Assembly: GCF_902489365.1 (NCBI RefSeq)
Contig: NZ_CABTZR010000008.1
Location: forward strand, 1 to 51,781
Direction of reading: 5' to 3'
Origin: an uncultured Corynebacterium sp.
GTDB taxonomy: Bacteria; Actinomycetota; Actinomycetes; Mycobacteriales; Mycobacteriaceae
Length of the DNA: 51,781 nucleotides
Numbering within the stretch: position 1 is the first letter of the stretch; every line of letters begins with the position of its first letter. The position numbers and the translations under genes were made by a program. The notes beneath the pieces are model-generated. The model was not told where the DNA came from and did no database searches. It saw only the letters and a program-made list of their open reading frames with translations. Positions 32,725 through 41,015 of this stretch are shown in pieces.

Positions 32725-34083
32725 CTACGCCTCGGCCTTGCGCCGTGAGTTACCCGGTAGTAGGTGGAAGATCACAACCAGGGCCACGGTCAGGATGAGG
32801 ACGGCGAGGACTTGGTTGCGGGCGGAGGCGTCGAAAAGCATGAGAATCGTAAGACCCACCAGTGCTAGGGCAGTCAGCCACGGCAGCCACGGGAAGCCCG
32901 GGACGCGCAGCGTCGTGAGCTCGCCATTGGCCTTCATCTGGGGGTGCAGCTTGATATAAGAAGCCACGATGAAACACCAGATGACCAGCAGGCATCCGCC
33001 CACCGCGTTAAAGAGGAAGGCCAGAAGCCCCGGCGGGTTCCAGTACTGCAGAACCACCGACGCAAAGGCGAAGATGATGGAGAGCACCACCGCGAAGATA
33101 GGGGAGCCGGAAGCGTTGGTTTTTAAAAAGACGTGGTGCGCGCTGTGGTCCTTGGCCATGTCGTAGACCAAGCGGGAGGTGGCGTAGATCTGCGCGTTGA
33201 AGGCTGAGAGCAGCGCCAGGGCGATGATGGCCTCCATGAATCCCGCGGCGAAGGGGATTTTCGCGGCCGCAAGGACCAGCGTGAAGGGCGAGTCCGCGGC
33301 CACATCGGCGTCCTGGATGGAGCTGAAAGGCAAGGCCATGGTGATGACCAGAATGGAGCCGATGTAGAAGACCATGATGCGCACGATGATGGCGCGCACG
33401 GCGGTGGCCACGTTGTGGGCCGGGTCCTCAGATTCCGCCGCGGCAATGGTGACCAGCTCGATGCCACCGAAGGCGAAAGCCACGGCGAGCAAGCCGGCGG
33501 CAAATCCAGGGCCGCCGTTGGGCAGGAAGTTCTCCGTAAAATTGTGCCCCGCCACCGAGAGGTCCATGCCGGGCAGAATTCCTAGAGCCATGAGCACGCC
33601 GACGCCGAGGAAAGCCACAATTGTGGCCACCTTGATGATGGCGAACCAGAATTCGAATTCGCCGAAGCCGCCCACAGCAGCAAAGTTGACGATGGCGAAA
33701 AAGACCACGGCCACCAACGCCGGAATCCAGGGGTCCACCCCGAACCAGTTGGAGATGATGGCCGCGGCGCCGGTAATCTCCGCGCCCATCACCATGACCA
33801 GCATGAACCAGTAGATCCAACCCAGCGTGAACCGCGCCCACGGCCCGAAAGCCTGGCCTGCATAGGTGGAAAACGCACCCAACGAAGGCCGGGCGGCGGC
33901 CATCTCGCCGAGCATCCACATCACCAAGGCGATGAGCACACCGGCCACCGCATAGGAGATGAGAACGGAGGTACCGGAAACCTGGATGCCCAGGCCGACG
34001 CCCAGGAAGAGGCCCGCGCCCACCGCGGAGCCGAGGCCCATCATGGTGAGGTGGCGGGTTTTGAGTTGAGTGGCCGCAGCCAT
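32725..34083 (-). CDS. aroP: AroP-like aromatic amino acid permease
   Basis: The 452-residue APC-superfamily permease starts MAAATQLKTRHLTMMGLGS, followed by about twelve membrane helices. It sits between dapD and dapE, the place of aroP in C. glutamicum, whose product imports Phe, Tyr and Trp. Substrate assignment rests on synteny and family, so it is probable rather than certain. AGGTGA lies 8 nt before the ATG. The start is divergent from dapE. Confidence 0.8.
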   Translation of the reverse strand: MAAATQLKTRHLTMMGLGSAVGAGLFLGVGLGIQVSGTSVLISYAVAGVLIALVMWMLGEMAAARPSLGAFSTYAGQAFGPWARFTLGWIYWFMLVMVMGAEITGAAAIISNWFGVDPWIPALVAVVFFAIVNFAAVGGFGEFEFWFAIIKVATIVAFLGVGVLMALGILPGMDLSVAGHNFTENFLPNGGPGFAAGLLAVAFAFGGIELVTIAAAESEDPAHNVATAVRAIIVRIMVFYIGSILVITMALPFSSIQDADVAADSPFTLVLAAAKIPFAAGFMEAIIALALLSAFNAQIYATSRLVYDMAKDHSAHHVFLKTNASGSPIFAVVLSIIFAFASVVLQYWNPPGLLAFLFNAVGGCLLVIWCFIVASYIKLHPQMKANGELTTLRVPGFPWLPWLTALALVGLTILMLFDASARNQVLAVLILTVALVVIFHLLPGNSRRKAEA

Positions 34084-34160
34084 AGGGAAATCACCTTCAA
34101 CGCTGTTGATTGTTTGCAACGGGAAGTACTTTACGCAATGCACTAAGCAACCGGGGGCGC

Positions 34161-34166
34161 TAGCAT
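34161..34166 (+). promoter_or_regulatory. -10 box of leaderless dapE
   Basis: TAGCAT ends 8 nt before GTG 34175 with no ribosome site between. It fixes the dapE start well inside the longer upstream open frame. Confidence 0.45.
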
Positions 34167-34174
34167 GGCGGGTT

Positions 34175-35263
34175 GTGACTTTAAATCTCTTCTCCGATCC
34201 CATCGAGCTGACCAAGGCCCTGGTGGATATCCCCAGCCCTTCGCACCACGAGCAGGCGATCGCCGATGCTGTCGAGGAAGCCCTGCGTGGTCTGGACCAG
34301 AACAAGGTAGAGGTGGAACGCTACGGCAACACCGTCTGCGCCCGGACGAATCGGGGCTTCGAAAGCCGCGTGGTCCTCGCCGGCCACATCGATACCGTAC
34401 CCCTGGCCAATAACGTGCCCCACACCATGTCAGAAGACGGCGCCACCATGTATGGCTGCGGCACCGTGGACATGAAATCCGGCATGGCGGTCTACCTCAA
34501 CGCCTTTGCGCAGCTGTACGACTCCGATGAGCTCAAGCACGATCTCACGGTCATCGCCTATGAGGGCGAGGAGGTCGCCACCGAATTCAACGGCCTGGGC
34601 CACCTGCAGAAGGATCACCCGGAATGGCTGCACGGAGACCTAGCTCTGCTGGGCGAGCCCTCTGGCGCCATGATCGAGGCCGGCTGCCAGGGCACCATCC
34701 GCGTGCGCGTTACCGCCCACGGCACCCGCGCGCACTCGGCCCGCGCCTGGCTGGGCTCCAATGCCGCGCACACCTTGGCGCCGGTGATGCTCAACGTGGC
34801 CAACTACCAGCCCCGCGACGTCGAGATTGACGGCTGCATCTACAAGGAAGGCCTCAACATCGTCCACCTCGAATCCGGCGTGGCCACCAACACCATTCCG
34901 GATGAGGCTTGGATGTTCGTCAACTTCCGTTTCGCCCCCGACCGCAGCTCCGAGGAGGCGCTGGCGCACCTGATGGAGGTCCTCGGCGAGCACGAGAACA
35001 TCACCGTGGACGTCGATGACATTGCGGGAGCGGCCCTGCCCGGTTTGGGCCAGCCGGCGGCACGCGCGCTTGTCGACGCCGTCGGCGGCAACGTCCGCGC
35101 CAAGTATGGTTGGACCGACGTGGCCCGTTTTTCCGAGATGGGTACCCCAGCCGTTAATTTCGGCCCCGGCGATCCGGGCTTTGCTCACAAGAAGGACGAG
35201 CAGGTGCCCATCGCCCAGATCGCCGAAGTCTCAACAGCACTCTTGAATTACCTGAAGGGATAA
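34175..35263 (+). CDS. dapE: Succinyl-diaminopimelate desuccinylase
   Basis: The 362-residue M20-family zinc hydrolase releases succinate from N-succinyl-LL-diaminopimelate. Motifs are GHIDTVPLANNVP (first metal ligands), GCGTVDMKSGMAV (bridging Asp), the YEGEEVATEFNGLG region (catalytic Glu) and a C-terminal metal-binding His. GTG 34175 gives the expected N-terminus MTLNLFSDPIELTKALVDIPSPS. It is followed 7 bp later by the LOG-family gene, in the order dapE-LOG-folP2-gpgS seen in mycobacteria. Confidence 0.93.
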   Translation: MTLNLFSDPIELTKALVDIPSPSHHEQAIADAVEEALRGLDQNKVEVERYGNTVCARTNRGFESRVVLAGHIDTVPLANNVPHTMSEDGATMYGCGTVDMKSGMAVYLNAFAQLYDSDELKHDLTVIAYEGEEVATEFNGLGHLQKDHPEWLHGDLALLGEPSGAMIEAGCQGTIRVRVTAHGTRAHSARAWLGSNAAHTLAPVMLNVANYQPRDVEIDGCIYKEGLNIVHLESGVATNTIPDEAWMFVNFRFAPDRSSEEALAHLMEVLGEHENITVDVDDIAGAALPGLGQPAARALVDAVGGNVRAKYGWTDVARFSEMGTPAVNFGPGDPGFAHKKDEQVPIAQIAEVSTALLNYLKG

Positions 35264-35270
35264 AACCACC

Positions 35271-36041
35271 ATGACTCCTGAGCAACTGCGCACCCTGCGC
35301 GGACCTCTCCTCGTGCGCACTGCTGGAGAGCAGTCTTCCACCTTTGATCAGCGCCTGCTGCAGTCCGGCGCGGATCATGAGTGGCAGCACGCCGATCCCT
35401 GGCGCGTCCTGCGCATCCAGGGCGAGTTCGTGGACGGCTTTGACGCGCTGGCCAAGCTGCCCAAGGCCGTGACCGTCTTCGGTTCCGCCCGCACCCCGGA
35501 GGAGGACCCGAATTACCAGCTTGGCGTTGCCTTGGGCCGCCGCCTAGTAGAGGCCAAGTATGCCGTTATCACCGGCGGCGGCCCCGGCATCATGGAGGCG
35601 GCCAACCGCGGCGCGCATGAGGCCGGCGGACTGTCTGTGGGCCTGGGAATCGAACTACCCCACGAGCAAGGCCTGAACCCCTACGTCGATCTGGGGCTGA
35701 ACTTCCGCTACTTCTTCGCGCGCAAGACCATGTTCCTCAAGTACTCCCAGGCCTTCATCTGCCTGCCGGGTGGCATGGGCACCATGGATGAGTTCTTCGA
35801 GGTCATGTGCATGGTCCAAACCGGCAAGGTGACCAACTATCCCATCGTGCTCATGGGCACCGACTACTGGGCCGGCTTGGTGGAGTGGATGAAGACGACC
35901 CTGGCTGAGGGCGGATTCATTAACCCCGAAGACCTTGATCTCTTCCTCATCACGGATGATATCGATGAAGCCGTCGCCCACATCCTGGCCGCGCACAAGG
36001 TGATGTCGGACAAGCGCCTGCGGGAGCAAGAAAGCAAGTGA
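35271..36041 (+). CDS. LOG-family protein (TIGR00730, cytokinin-riboside phosphoribohydrolase type)
   Basis: The 256-residue Rossmann-fold protein has GGGPGIMEAANRGAHEAGG and the diagnostic PGGMGTMDEFFE. Relatives cleave N6-substituted AMP or nucleoside monophosphates into base and ribose 5-phosphate, and in mycobacteria the syntenic enzyme makes cytokinins. It is cytoplasmic. Its stop overlaps the folP2 GTG by 4 bp. Confidence 0.9.
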   Translation: MTPEQLRTLRGPLLVRTAGEQSSTFDQRLLQSGADHEWQHADPWRVLRIQGEFVDGFDALAKLPKAVTVFGSARTPEEDPNYQLGVALGRRLVEAKYAVITGGGPGIMEAANRGAHEAGGLSVGLGIELPHEQGLNPYVDLGLNFRYFFARKTMFLKYSQAFICLPGGMGTMDEFFEVMCMVQTGKVTNYPIVLMGTDYWAGLVEWMKTTLAEGGFINPEDLDLFLITDDIDEAVAHILAAHKVMSDKRLREQESK

Positions 36042-36880
36042 ACCCTGGCCCTAACCTTGCGCGGGTCATGGCGATCGTGAACCGCACGCCCGACTCCTTC
36101 TACGACAAGGGCGCTACCTTCGAGCTCGACCCCGCAATCCAGCGTGCTGAGCAGGCGCTTGACGACGGCGCCTCCATCATCGACATCGGCGGCGTCAAGG
36201 CCGGGCCCGGTGAGCACGTGGATGCGGCCGAGGAAATCGAGCGCGTCGTGCCCACCATCGCGGAGTTGCACCGCCGCCGCCCGCACGCGCTGATCTCTGT
36301 GGATACGTGGCGCGCTGAGGTGGCAGAAGCGGCGATCGCCGCTGGCGCCGGTTTAGTCAATGACACCTGGGCCGGCTGGGACCCCGAGCTCATCGAGGTG
36401 GCTGGCCACCACAAGGTCGGCTACGTGTGTTCGCACACCGGTGGCGTGACCCCACGCACCCGCCCGCACCGCGTGCACTTCGACGATGTGGTTGCCGACG
36501 TCATCGCGGAAACCACGCGGCTGGCCGAACGAGCCGCAGACCTCGGTTGCCCGGAGGAGCTGACGTTCATCGACCCCACGCACGACTTCGGCAAAAACAC
36601 TTTCCATGGCCTCGAGCTATTGCGGCGTATTGATGAGATTGTTGCGACGGGGTGGCCGGTGCTCATGGCCTTGTCGAACAAGGACTTTGTGGGTGAGACC
36701 CTTGACCGCGCCGTGGACCAGCGCGTCGCGGGCACGCTGGCGGCGACGGCGTGGTCGGCCGCGCGCGGCGTGGCGGCGTTTCGGGTGCATGAGGTAGGGC
36801 CGACACTCGATGTCATCCGCATGACCGCCGCCATCCAGGGGACAATGGCGCCCTTAGCGACGACCCGGGGGCTGGCCTAA
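36038..36880 (+). CDS. folP2: Dihydropteroate synthase homologue FolP2
   Basis: The 280-residue TIM-barrel protein has VMAIVNRTPDSFYDKGATFE, DDGASIIDIGGVKAGPG and ISVDTWRAEVAEAA of the pterin-binding family. It is next to gpgS, as is FolP2 of mycobacteria. That paralogue is reported not to act as a true dihydropteroate synthase, so folate function should not be assumed here. Residues of the canonical N-terminal loop partly differ (GGVKAGPG instead of GGESTRPG). Confidence 0.85.
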   Translation: MNPGPNLARVMAIVNRTPDSFYDKGATFELDPAIQRAEQALDDGASIIDIGGVKAGPGEHVDAAEEIERVVPTIAELHRRRPHALISVDTWRAEVAEAAIAAGAGLVNDTWAGWDPELIEVAGHHKVGYVCSHTGGVTPRTRPHRVHFDDVVADVIAETTRLAERAADLGCPEELTFIDPTHDFGKNTFHGLELLRRIDEIVATGWPVLMALSNKDFVGETLDRAVDQRVAGTLAATAWSAARGVAAFRVHEVGPTLDVIRMTAAIQGTMAPLATTRGLA

Positions 36881-36883
36881 GCT

Positions 36884-37621
36884 ATGACTTCCAGCGTTTC
36901 CGTTGTCATCCCTGCGCTTAATGAGGAGCGCACCGTCGCCCACGTGGTGCGCGCCTGCCTGGCGGATGAGCCTTTAGAGGTCATCGTCATCGACGCCGAC
37001 TCCTCCGATGAGACCGCCGCTCGGGCAGCCGCGGCCGGGGCTCGGGTGTGCAACTGGCGCGAGGTGCGGGACGAGGAACCGCAACCGGGCAAAGGCGAGT
37101 CCCTGTGGCGCGGGGTCGCCGCGGCCCAGGGTGAAGTGGTCGTGTTCATTGACGCGGACTTAGAATCCGCGCGGCCCGGCATGGTTACCGCGCTGAGTGA
37201 GCCCTTCGTGGACCCGCACGTGCAGATGGTCAAAGCCCGTTATGCGCGTAGTCTGAACGGTCAGCCCACCGGTGGCGGGCGGGTCACGGAGCTGAGCGCC
37301 AAGCCGCTGCTGCGCATGTTCTTCCCCGAGCTCGCGCACATCGATCAACCTCTGGGAGGGGAGTATGCGATTCGCCGCGAGGCAGCCCTAGGTCTGCCTT
37401 TTGCGGCCGGCTATGGGGTGGAGGCGGGGTTGTTGATAGACGTCGCCAAGCGCTATGGGCCCCATGCTATCGCCGAGGTGGACCTGGGCACTCGTGCCCA
37501 CCGCAACCGCCCGCTCGAGGAGCTGGCCCCGATGGCTGATGTGGTCGCGCGTACCATCCTGTCGCGCGCGGGCGTGGTTGGCCCCGTTACCCAACGCCCG
37601 CCGCTGCTGGGTAAGATTTAG
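36884..37621 (+). CDS. gpgS: Glucosyl-3-phosphoglycerate synthase
   Basis: The 245-residue GT-A glycosyltransferase transfers glucose from a nucleotide sugar to 3-phosphoglycerate, starting methylglucose or glucosylglycerate-type products. It starts SVSVVIPALNEERTVAHVV and has the metal-binding DAD at FIDADLESARPG. LGGEYAIRREAALGLPFAAGYGVEAG then forms the acceptor region. It is shorter than the mycobacterial enzyme at both ends, as usual for corynebacteria. Gaps to folP2 and the DivIVA-domain gene are 3 bp. Confidence 0.88.
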   Translation: MTSSVSVVIPALNEERTVAHVVRACLADEPLEVIVIDADSSDETAARAAAAGARVCNWREVRDEEPQPGKGESLWRGVAAAQGEVVVFIDADLESARPGMVTALSEPFVDPHVQMVKARYARSLNGQPTGGGRVTELSAKPLLRMFFPELAHIDQPLGGEYAIRREAALGLPFAAGYGVEAGLLIDVAKRYGPHAIAEVDLGTRAHRNRPLEELAPMADVVARTILSRAGVVGPVTQRPPLLGKI

Positions 37622-37624
37622 CGC

Positions 37625-37978
37625 ATGATGTCCTGGATTCTTCTTATCGTTGTCCTCATCGCCCTCGTCATCATTGGCACATGGGCGTGGGGAACCATCG
37701 TGGGTCGGGGGACCGTGATGGAGGCTCCCGATACGGCCGTGGATACCAACGAGGAGAATCTGCGCGCCCTCGAGGAGGGGCGCTTCGATGACCTGCGTTT
37801 CGACGTCGTGGCACGCGGCTACCGCCAGGACCAAGTGGATGCGCTGCTGGCCGCCGTGGAGCGCCGCTTGGGCGCTGCGCCGGTGGCTTGTGATGGTCCT
37901 GCAGATGATTCTGCGGAACCTTCCCCCGCGGGTGCGGCAACGAGCCTGCCGCTGTCGGCTGAAAAAGAGCTAGACTAG
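37625..37978 (+). CDS. DivIVA-domain membrane protein
   Basis: The 117-residue protein has one N-terminal transmembrane helix (WILLIVVLIALVIIGTWAWG) and a short DivIVA-like motif (FDVVARGYRQDQVDALLAAVERRL, about 58-82). It has a Pro/Ala-rich end. It is syntenic with a mycobacterial DivIVA-domain protein next to gpgS. It could help localise wall or polysaccharide synthesis near the poles, but this is inference. Confidence 0.75.
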   Translation: MMSWILLIVVLIALVIIGTWAWGTIVGRGTVMEAPDTAVDTNEENLRALEEGRFDDLRFDVVARGYRQDQVDALLAAVERRLGAAPVACDGPADDSAEPSPAGAATSLPLSAEKELD

Positions 37979-38013
37979 AAGGACGTTCTAAAAATAGTCG
38001 AAGGAGACTCAAC

Positions 38014-38181
38014 ATGGCAGCGATGAAGCCCCGTACCACTGGTGGAGAGATGGAAGCGGTAGAGGAGTCCCGCAAGATCGTGATGCGCATTCCTTCTGAC
38101 GGGGGTGGGCGCATTGTTATTGAGCTCAGCAAAGAAGAAGCAGCGGAGTTGGGTTCCCTCCTCGTAGCAGTTTCTAGCTAG
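38014..38181 (+). CDS. DUF3117 small protein
   Basis: The 55-residue protein (MAAMKPRTTGGEMEAVEES...GGRIVIELSKEEAAELGSLL) belongs to the DUF3117 family, highly conserved in Actinobacteria and found at this place near gpgS and glgA in mycobacteria. Function is unknown. AAGGAG lies 8 nt before the ATG. Confidence 0.85.
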   Translation: MAAMKPRTTGGEMEAVEESRKIVMRIPSDGGGRIVIELSKEEAAELGSLLVAVSS

Positions 38182-38191
38182 TCTAGGGAGC

Positions 38192-39079
38192 ATGCTTTCA
38201 CATATCGTCGATATTCTGGCCGATCCCGCCGATGGCAGCGCCCTGCAAGGCGCGGATGATTTTTCTCGCCTCGTGTCGGAGACCGGCCACTCTTATGACG
38301 TGGCCAAGCAGGGCTACGTCACGCTGGCGGCCGGCGCGGGCCTGAAACATCAGGGCGACGATGCCGCGATGGTTACCGCCCGCGAGACCTACCTTGCCAT
38401 GGGGCACTTCGCGCCCTTCGTGGAGGCAGTGACCGGCGCGGTCCAGGATTCTTTGGAAACCCAGGATGCGGCTGAGCGCGCGGCAGGCCTCGATGAGGAC
38501 ACCGCCCCCGCGCTCCTTGAGGTGGGCGCGGGCACGGGTTACTACCTAGCTCACACGCTCGATTCGATTGAGGGCGCTCGCGGCGTGGGCCTGGATATCT
38601 CTACGCATGCGGCCAAGCACCTGGCCAAGTCACATGAGCGCGTCGGTGCCGTGGTCGCGGATGTGTGGGAGCGCTTGCCCCTCAAGGACGACTCGATTCA
38701 CGCCATCTCGGTGGTCTTCGCCCCGCGCAACCCGGCGGAATTCCAACGCGTGCTCGCCCCCGGCGGGGAGGTCATTGTGCTGACTCCGCAGGCCGGCCAC
38801 CTCGATGAGCTGCGGGAGCCTTTGGGCATCCTCGGCGTCGAGGAAGGAAAGGTGGAGCGTCTCTACGCGCAGGCGGAAGGTTTCCTCGAGCAGGCGGCCG
38901 ACCCGGTTGATATTTCCTTCCCCATCGTCTTGGATAAGGCCTCCATCGCCGCGCAGGTGGGCATGAGCCCGTCGGCGCGCCACATCAGCCCGGAAGAGCT
39001 GGCCGAGCGCATGGCCTCCTTGCCGCAGTCGCTGACCGTGACGGCTCACGCTCGTCTGGACCGCCTGCGTTCGGCCTAA
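38192..39079 (+). CDS. RlmA-like 23S rRNA (guanine-N1) methyltransferase lacking the zinc site
   Basis: The 295-residue SAM-dependent methyltransferase has motif I LLEVGAGTGYYLAH, GVGLDISTHAAKHLAKSH, and FAPRNPAEFQRVLAPGGEVIVLTP typical of RlmA/RrmA. In E. coli RlmA four cysteine/histidine ligands near the N-terminus hold zinc. Here residues 1-45 (LADPADGSALQGADDFSRLV) align but contain no cysteine. YDVAKQGYVTLAAG follows as in RlmA. It modifies rRNA or a related RNA, and the exact base is uncertain. Confidence 0.8.
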   Translation: MLSHIVDILADPADGSALQGADDFSRLVSETGHSYDVAKQGYVTLAAGAGLKHQGDDAAMVTARETYLAMGHFAPFVEAVTGAVQDSLETQDAAERAAGLDEDTAPALLEVGAGTGYYLAHTLDSIEGARGVGLDISTHAAKHLAKSHERVGAVVADVWERLPLKDDSIHAISVVFAPRNPAEFQRVLAPGGEVIVLTPQAGHLDELREPLGILGVEEGKVERLYAQAEGFLEQAADPVDISFPIVLDKASIAAQVGMSPSARHISPEELAERMASLPQSLTVTAHARLDRLRSA

Positions 39080-39130
39080 CTACTGACGCTCCTTTTTTAG
39101 ACCTTCCTTCGCTGCTTCTCTTCGAAACCA

Positions 39131-39192
39131 CCCTTCGCGCTCACCAGGAGCGGGGGCGGTGGAAGTTTGTGGCCCTCGGTGAGCGCGAAGGG
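39131..39192. repeat. 62-bp palindromic repeat, copy 4
   Basis: Perfect arms CCCTTCGCGCTCACC (39131-39145) and GGTGAGCGCGAAGGG (39178-39192) enclose a 32-nt centre. The centre resembles those of copies 5 and 6 (GCGGTGG followed by a GTTTG-like run). Confidence 0.9.
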
Positions 39193-39224
39193 GGTGGCGC
39201 GACCGACCCAGCCCGCCTCGGCCT

Positions 39225-39286
39225 CCCGTCGCGCTCACAGGGATTGGGCGCGGTGGCTGTTTGAGTTTCTTGGTGAGCGCGAAGGG
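39225..39286. repeat. 62-bp palindromic repeat, copy 5
   Basis: The left arm CCCGTCGCGCTCACA (39225-39239) has two changes and the right arm GGTGAGCGCGAAGGG (39272-39286) is perfect. It starts 94 bp after copy 4. Confidence 0.85.
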
Positions 39287-39411
39287 TAGGGGTGGCCCGG
39301 CTCGACCTAGCCCGCCTCGGTCCTTTTAGCGCATTGTGGCGCGGGGCGCGTTGCCGTACTGGGGTGCGTCGAGGTTGTGTAGTTAGCGTGTCGGTTCTTT
39401 TGCCCCAGTCT

Positions 39412-39473
39412 CCCTTCGCGCTCACCGAGAGGGGAGGCGGCAGAAGTGTGTGGTCCGCGGTGAGCGGGAAGGG
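39412..39473. repeat. 62-bp palindromic repeat, copy 6
   Basis: The left arm is perfect (39412-39426) and the right arm GGTGAGCGGGAAGGG (39459-39473) has one change. It starts 187 bp after copy 5, close to two 94-bp periods. Confidence 0.88.
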
Positions 39474-39486
39474 TAGGGGAGCGCAT

Positions 39487-39516
39487 TAAAAAGAGGACCG
39501 AGACAACTCGGTCCTC
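39487..39516 (-). terminator. Rho-independent terminator after the GH32-like gene
   Basis: GAGGACCGAG (39493-39502) and CTCGGTCCTC (39507-39516) form a perfect 10-bp stem with an ACAA loop. On the minus strand it is followed by TTTTTAA. Confidence 0.9.
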
Positions 39517-39546
39517 CTCCTATACGCCGTGTCGCAGTCGATGCGA

Positions 39547-41004
39547 TTAAGAGCGCTTGGTTCCCTTGCGGCTCCACGACTGCTCAATGACAGCCTCGCC
39601 CTCCGTGCTGACCTCGATGGCGGAGCAACCGCCCTCGAAGTAGACGCGAGAGCTCATGGCCACCAAGCCACCGTCCACAAACACCTCAACGCTAGCGCCG
39701 TCTTGGATGACGGTAAGCGTGTCCGAATCGCCCTCAGCCAGCTGGGCCACCGCGGGAGCAGAGTCCTTGAAGTAGTGATCGAAGGCCTTCGACATTGAGC
39801 GATCCAGGCTGATCTCTTCGCCGGTGTGGCGGATGACCGCGGCGGCGTCACCGTTACCGTCCTTCAGCGTCACGCTCACGGCGGAGCCTTCCGGAACCTC
39901 CAAAACACCAGTCCAGGATTGGGCATAATCGGAAAGCTTCACCGCATCCGGCAGACCTTCTGCCGGGGTCTGGTACAGCACACCGCCCTGCAGCGTGACC
40001 GCGCGCGGCAGGGACAGACTATTAGCCCAGCCTTCCGCCTCCCAGGATGGGTGCTTGGTGGCATCGTCACCGCGGCCGTTGCCGTTGAGCAGACCGAGGA
40101 TGACCGCGCGGTCGTAGCGGCACTCCTGCGGAATCGTTCCGGTCGTGGTGTTGGTGTTGCGCGGGCGGGAGAAATCATGGCCAAAGTCCACGCGCTGGAA
40201 ACCCTTCGCCACAGTGAACACAGTGCCATCAAGGCGGCCCACGATATAGCCGGAAACATCGCGGCCCTCGCGCTCTAAGGTCACGAAGAGCACATCGTAG
40301 ATTTCCCTATCGACCTCGTCGCGCAGGCGCACCAAACGCGGCGAGACCACCGGCGGGATGGGGGAGGTGGCCGGAACCTCGCCGTCCTCGAAGCCAGGAT
40401 CACCCTCGAAGCTCAACGGTCCGAGCAGCGTCCATGCTTCGCCGTTGGGGCTATCCAGAATCACCGGCACTGGTGCGTCGGAGTGCCCGGTCAGGGCAAG
40501 CATGAGCCAGCCATCGTGGCCTTCCTCGCGGTCCTCCTTAGCCCAATCCGGGACCACGGAGGGAGAGCGGAAGCGGTCGTAATTGGTGCTGGCACCGACA
40601 GCTTCGCCGAAGCGGACAACATCCGGGTCGAGCGCCGAAGGGTCATCGGAGACGACGCATTCATCGGCGTAGTCGGTGTAGCGCGCCAGGCGCACGCTCG
40701 TGCCCACCGAAGTCACCGAGGTGAAATACAAGTTGAGGGCGTCCTTGCCCTCCGCGACGGAGCCAGCACGCAGCGACAGCTCTCCGCCCACGGGGGCGAG
40801 GACGTCGTCGCAGTCGAGCCACTCAAAAGCTGTTTCTTCGGACGTGGAATGGCCCCAGCGTGCGGGCTGGTCAGCCGCGGTCCGGTACTGGTGGAACAGG
40901 TGCCACGTGTTACCGTCGCGGACGATTCCCGCGGGGGCGTCGAGCAACCCGGTATCGGGAACGAAATGAAGTTCTGGGCGATGAGGCGGTTCGTTAAGAG
41001 TCAC
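39547..41004 (-). CDS. GH32-like (beta-fructosidase fold) protein without the catalytic carboxylates
   Basis: The 485-residue protein has the five-bladed propeller opening RPELHFVPDTG...GNTWHLFHQY...WGHSTS and the later block ANSLSLPRAVTLQGGVLYQTP. A C-terminal beta-sandwich contains VEVFVDGG. The nucleophile block WMNDPNG of active enzymes reads LLDAPAG, the FRDP block reads FRSP (DRFRSPSVV), and the ECP block appears as VSPRLV. So all three carboxylates appear replaced, and sucrose or fructan hydrolysis is doubtful. GTG 41004 is chosen because AGGAAGGA lies 5 nt upstream. It begins 11 bp after glgA, so it may bind or sense an alpha-glucan or sugar related to glycogen metabolism (inference). 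Confidence 0.75.
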   Translation of the reverse strand: MTLNEPPHRPELHFVPDTGLLDAPAGIVRDGNTWHLFHQYRTAADQPARWGHSTSEETAFEWLDCDDVLAPVGGELSLRAGSVAEGKDALNLYFTSVTSVGTSVRLARYTDYADECVVSDDPSALDPDVVRFGEAVGASTNYDRFRSPSVVPDWAKEDREEGHDGWLMLALTGHSDAPVPVILDSPNGEAWTLLGPLSFEGDPGFEDGEVPATSPIPPVVSPRLVRLRDEVDREIYDVLFVTLEREGRDVSGYIVGRLDGTVFTVAKGFQRVDFGHDFSRPRNTNTTTGTIPQECRYDRAVILGLLNGNGRGDDATKHPSWEAEGWANSLSLPRAVTLQGGVLYQTPAEGLPDAVKLSDYAQSWTGVLEVPEGSAVSVTLKDGNGDAAAVIRHTGEEISLDRSMSKAFDHYFKDSAPAVAQLAEGDSDTLTVIQDGASVEVFVDGGLVAMSSRVYFEGGCSAIEVSTEGEAVIEQSWSRKGTKRS

Positions 41005-41015
41005 GGCAGTCCTTC

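Larger units (their letters stand above)
39080..39546. other. Intergenic repeat array
   Basis: This 467-bp gap is filled by three 62-bp palindromes, one possible eroded unit around 39318-39380, and a terminator for the GH32-like gene. The spacers after copies 4 and 5 are also similar (AGCCCGCCTCGG at about 39210 and 39308). I see no coding sequence. Confidence 0.75.

Noticed and set aside
39131..39473. CRISPR array
   Set aside because: The repeats are palindromes with inverted arms and a variable centre, not direct repeats with regular spacers. There are only three units, no cas genes, and identical elements lie singly elsewhere.
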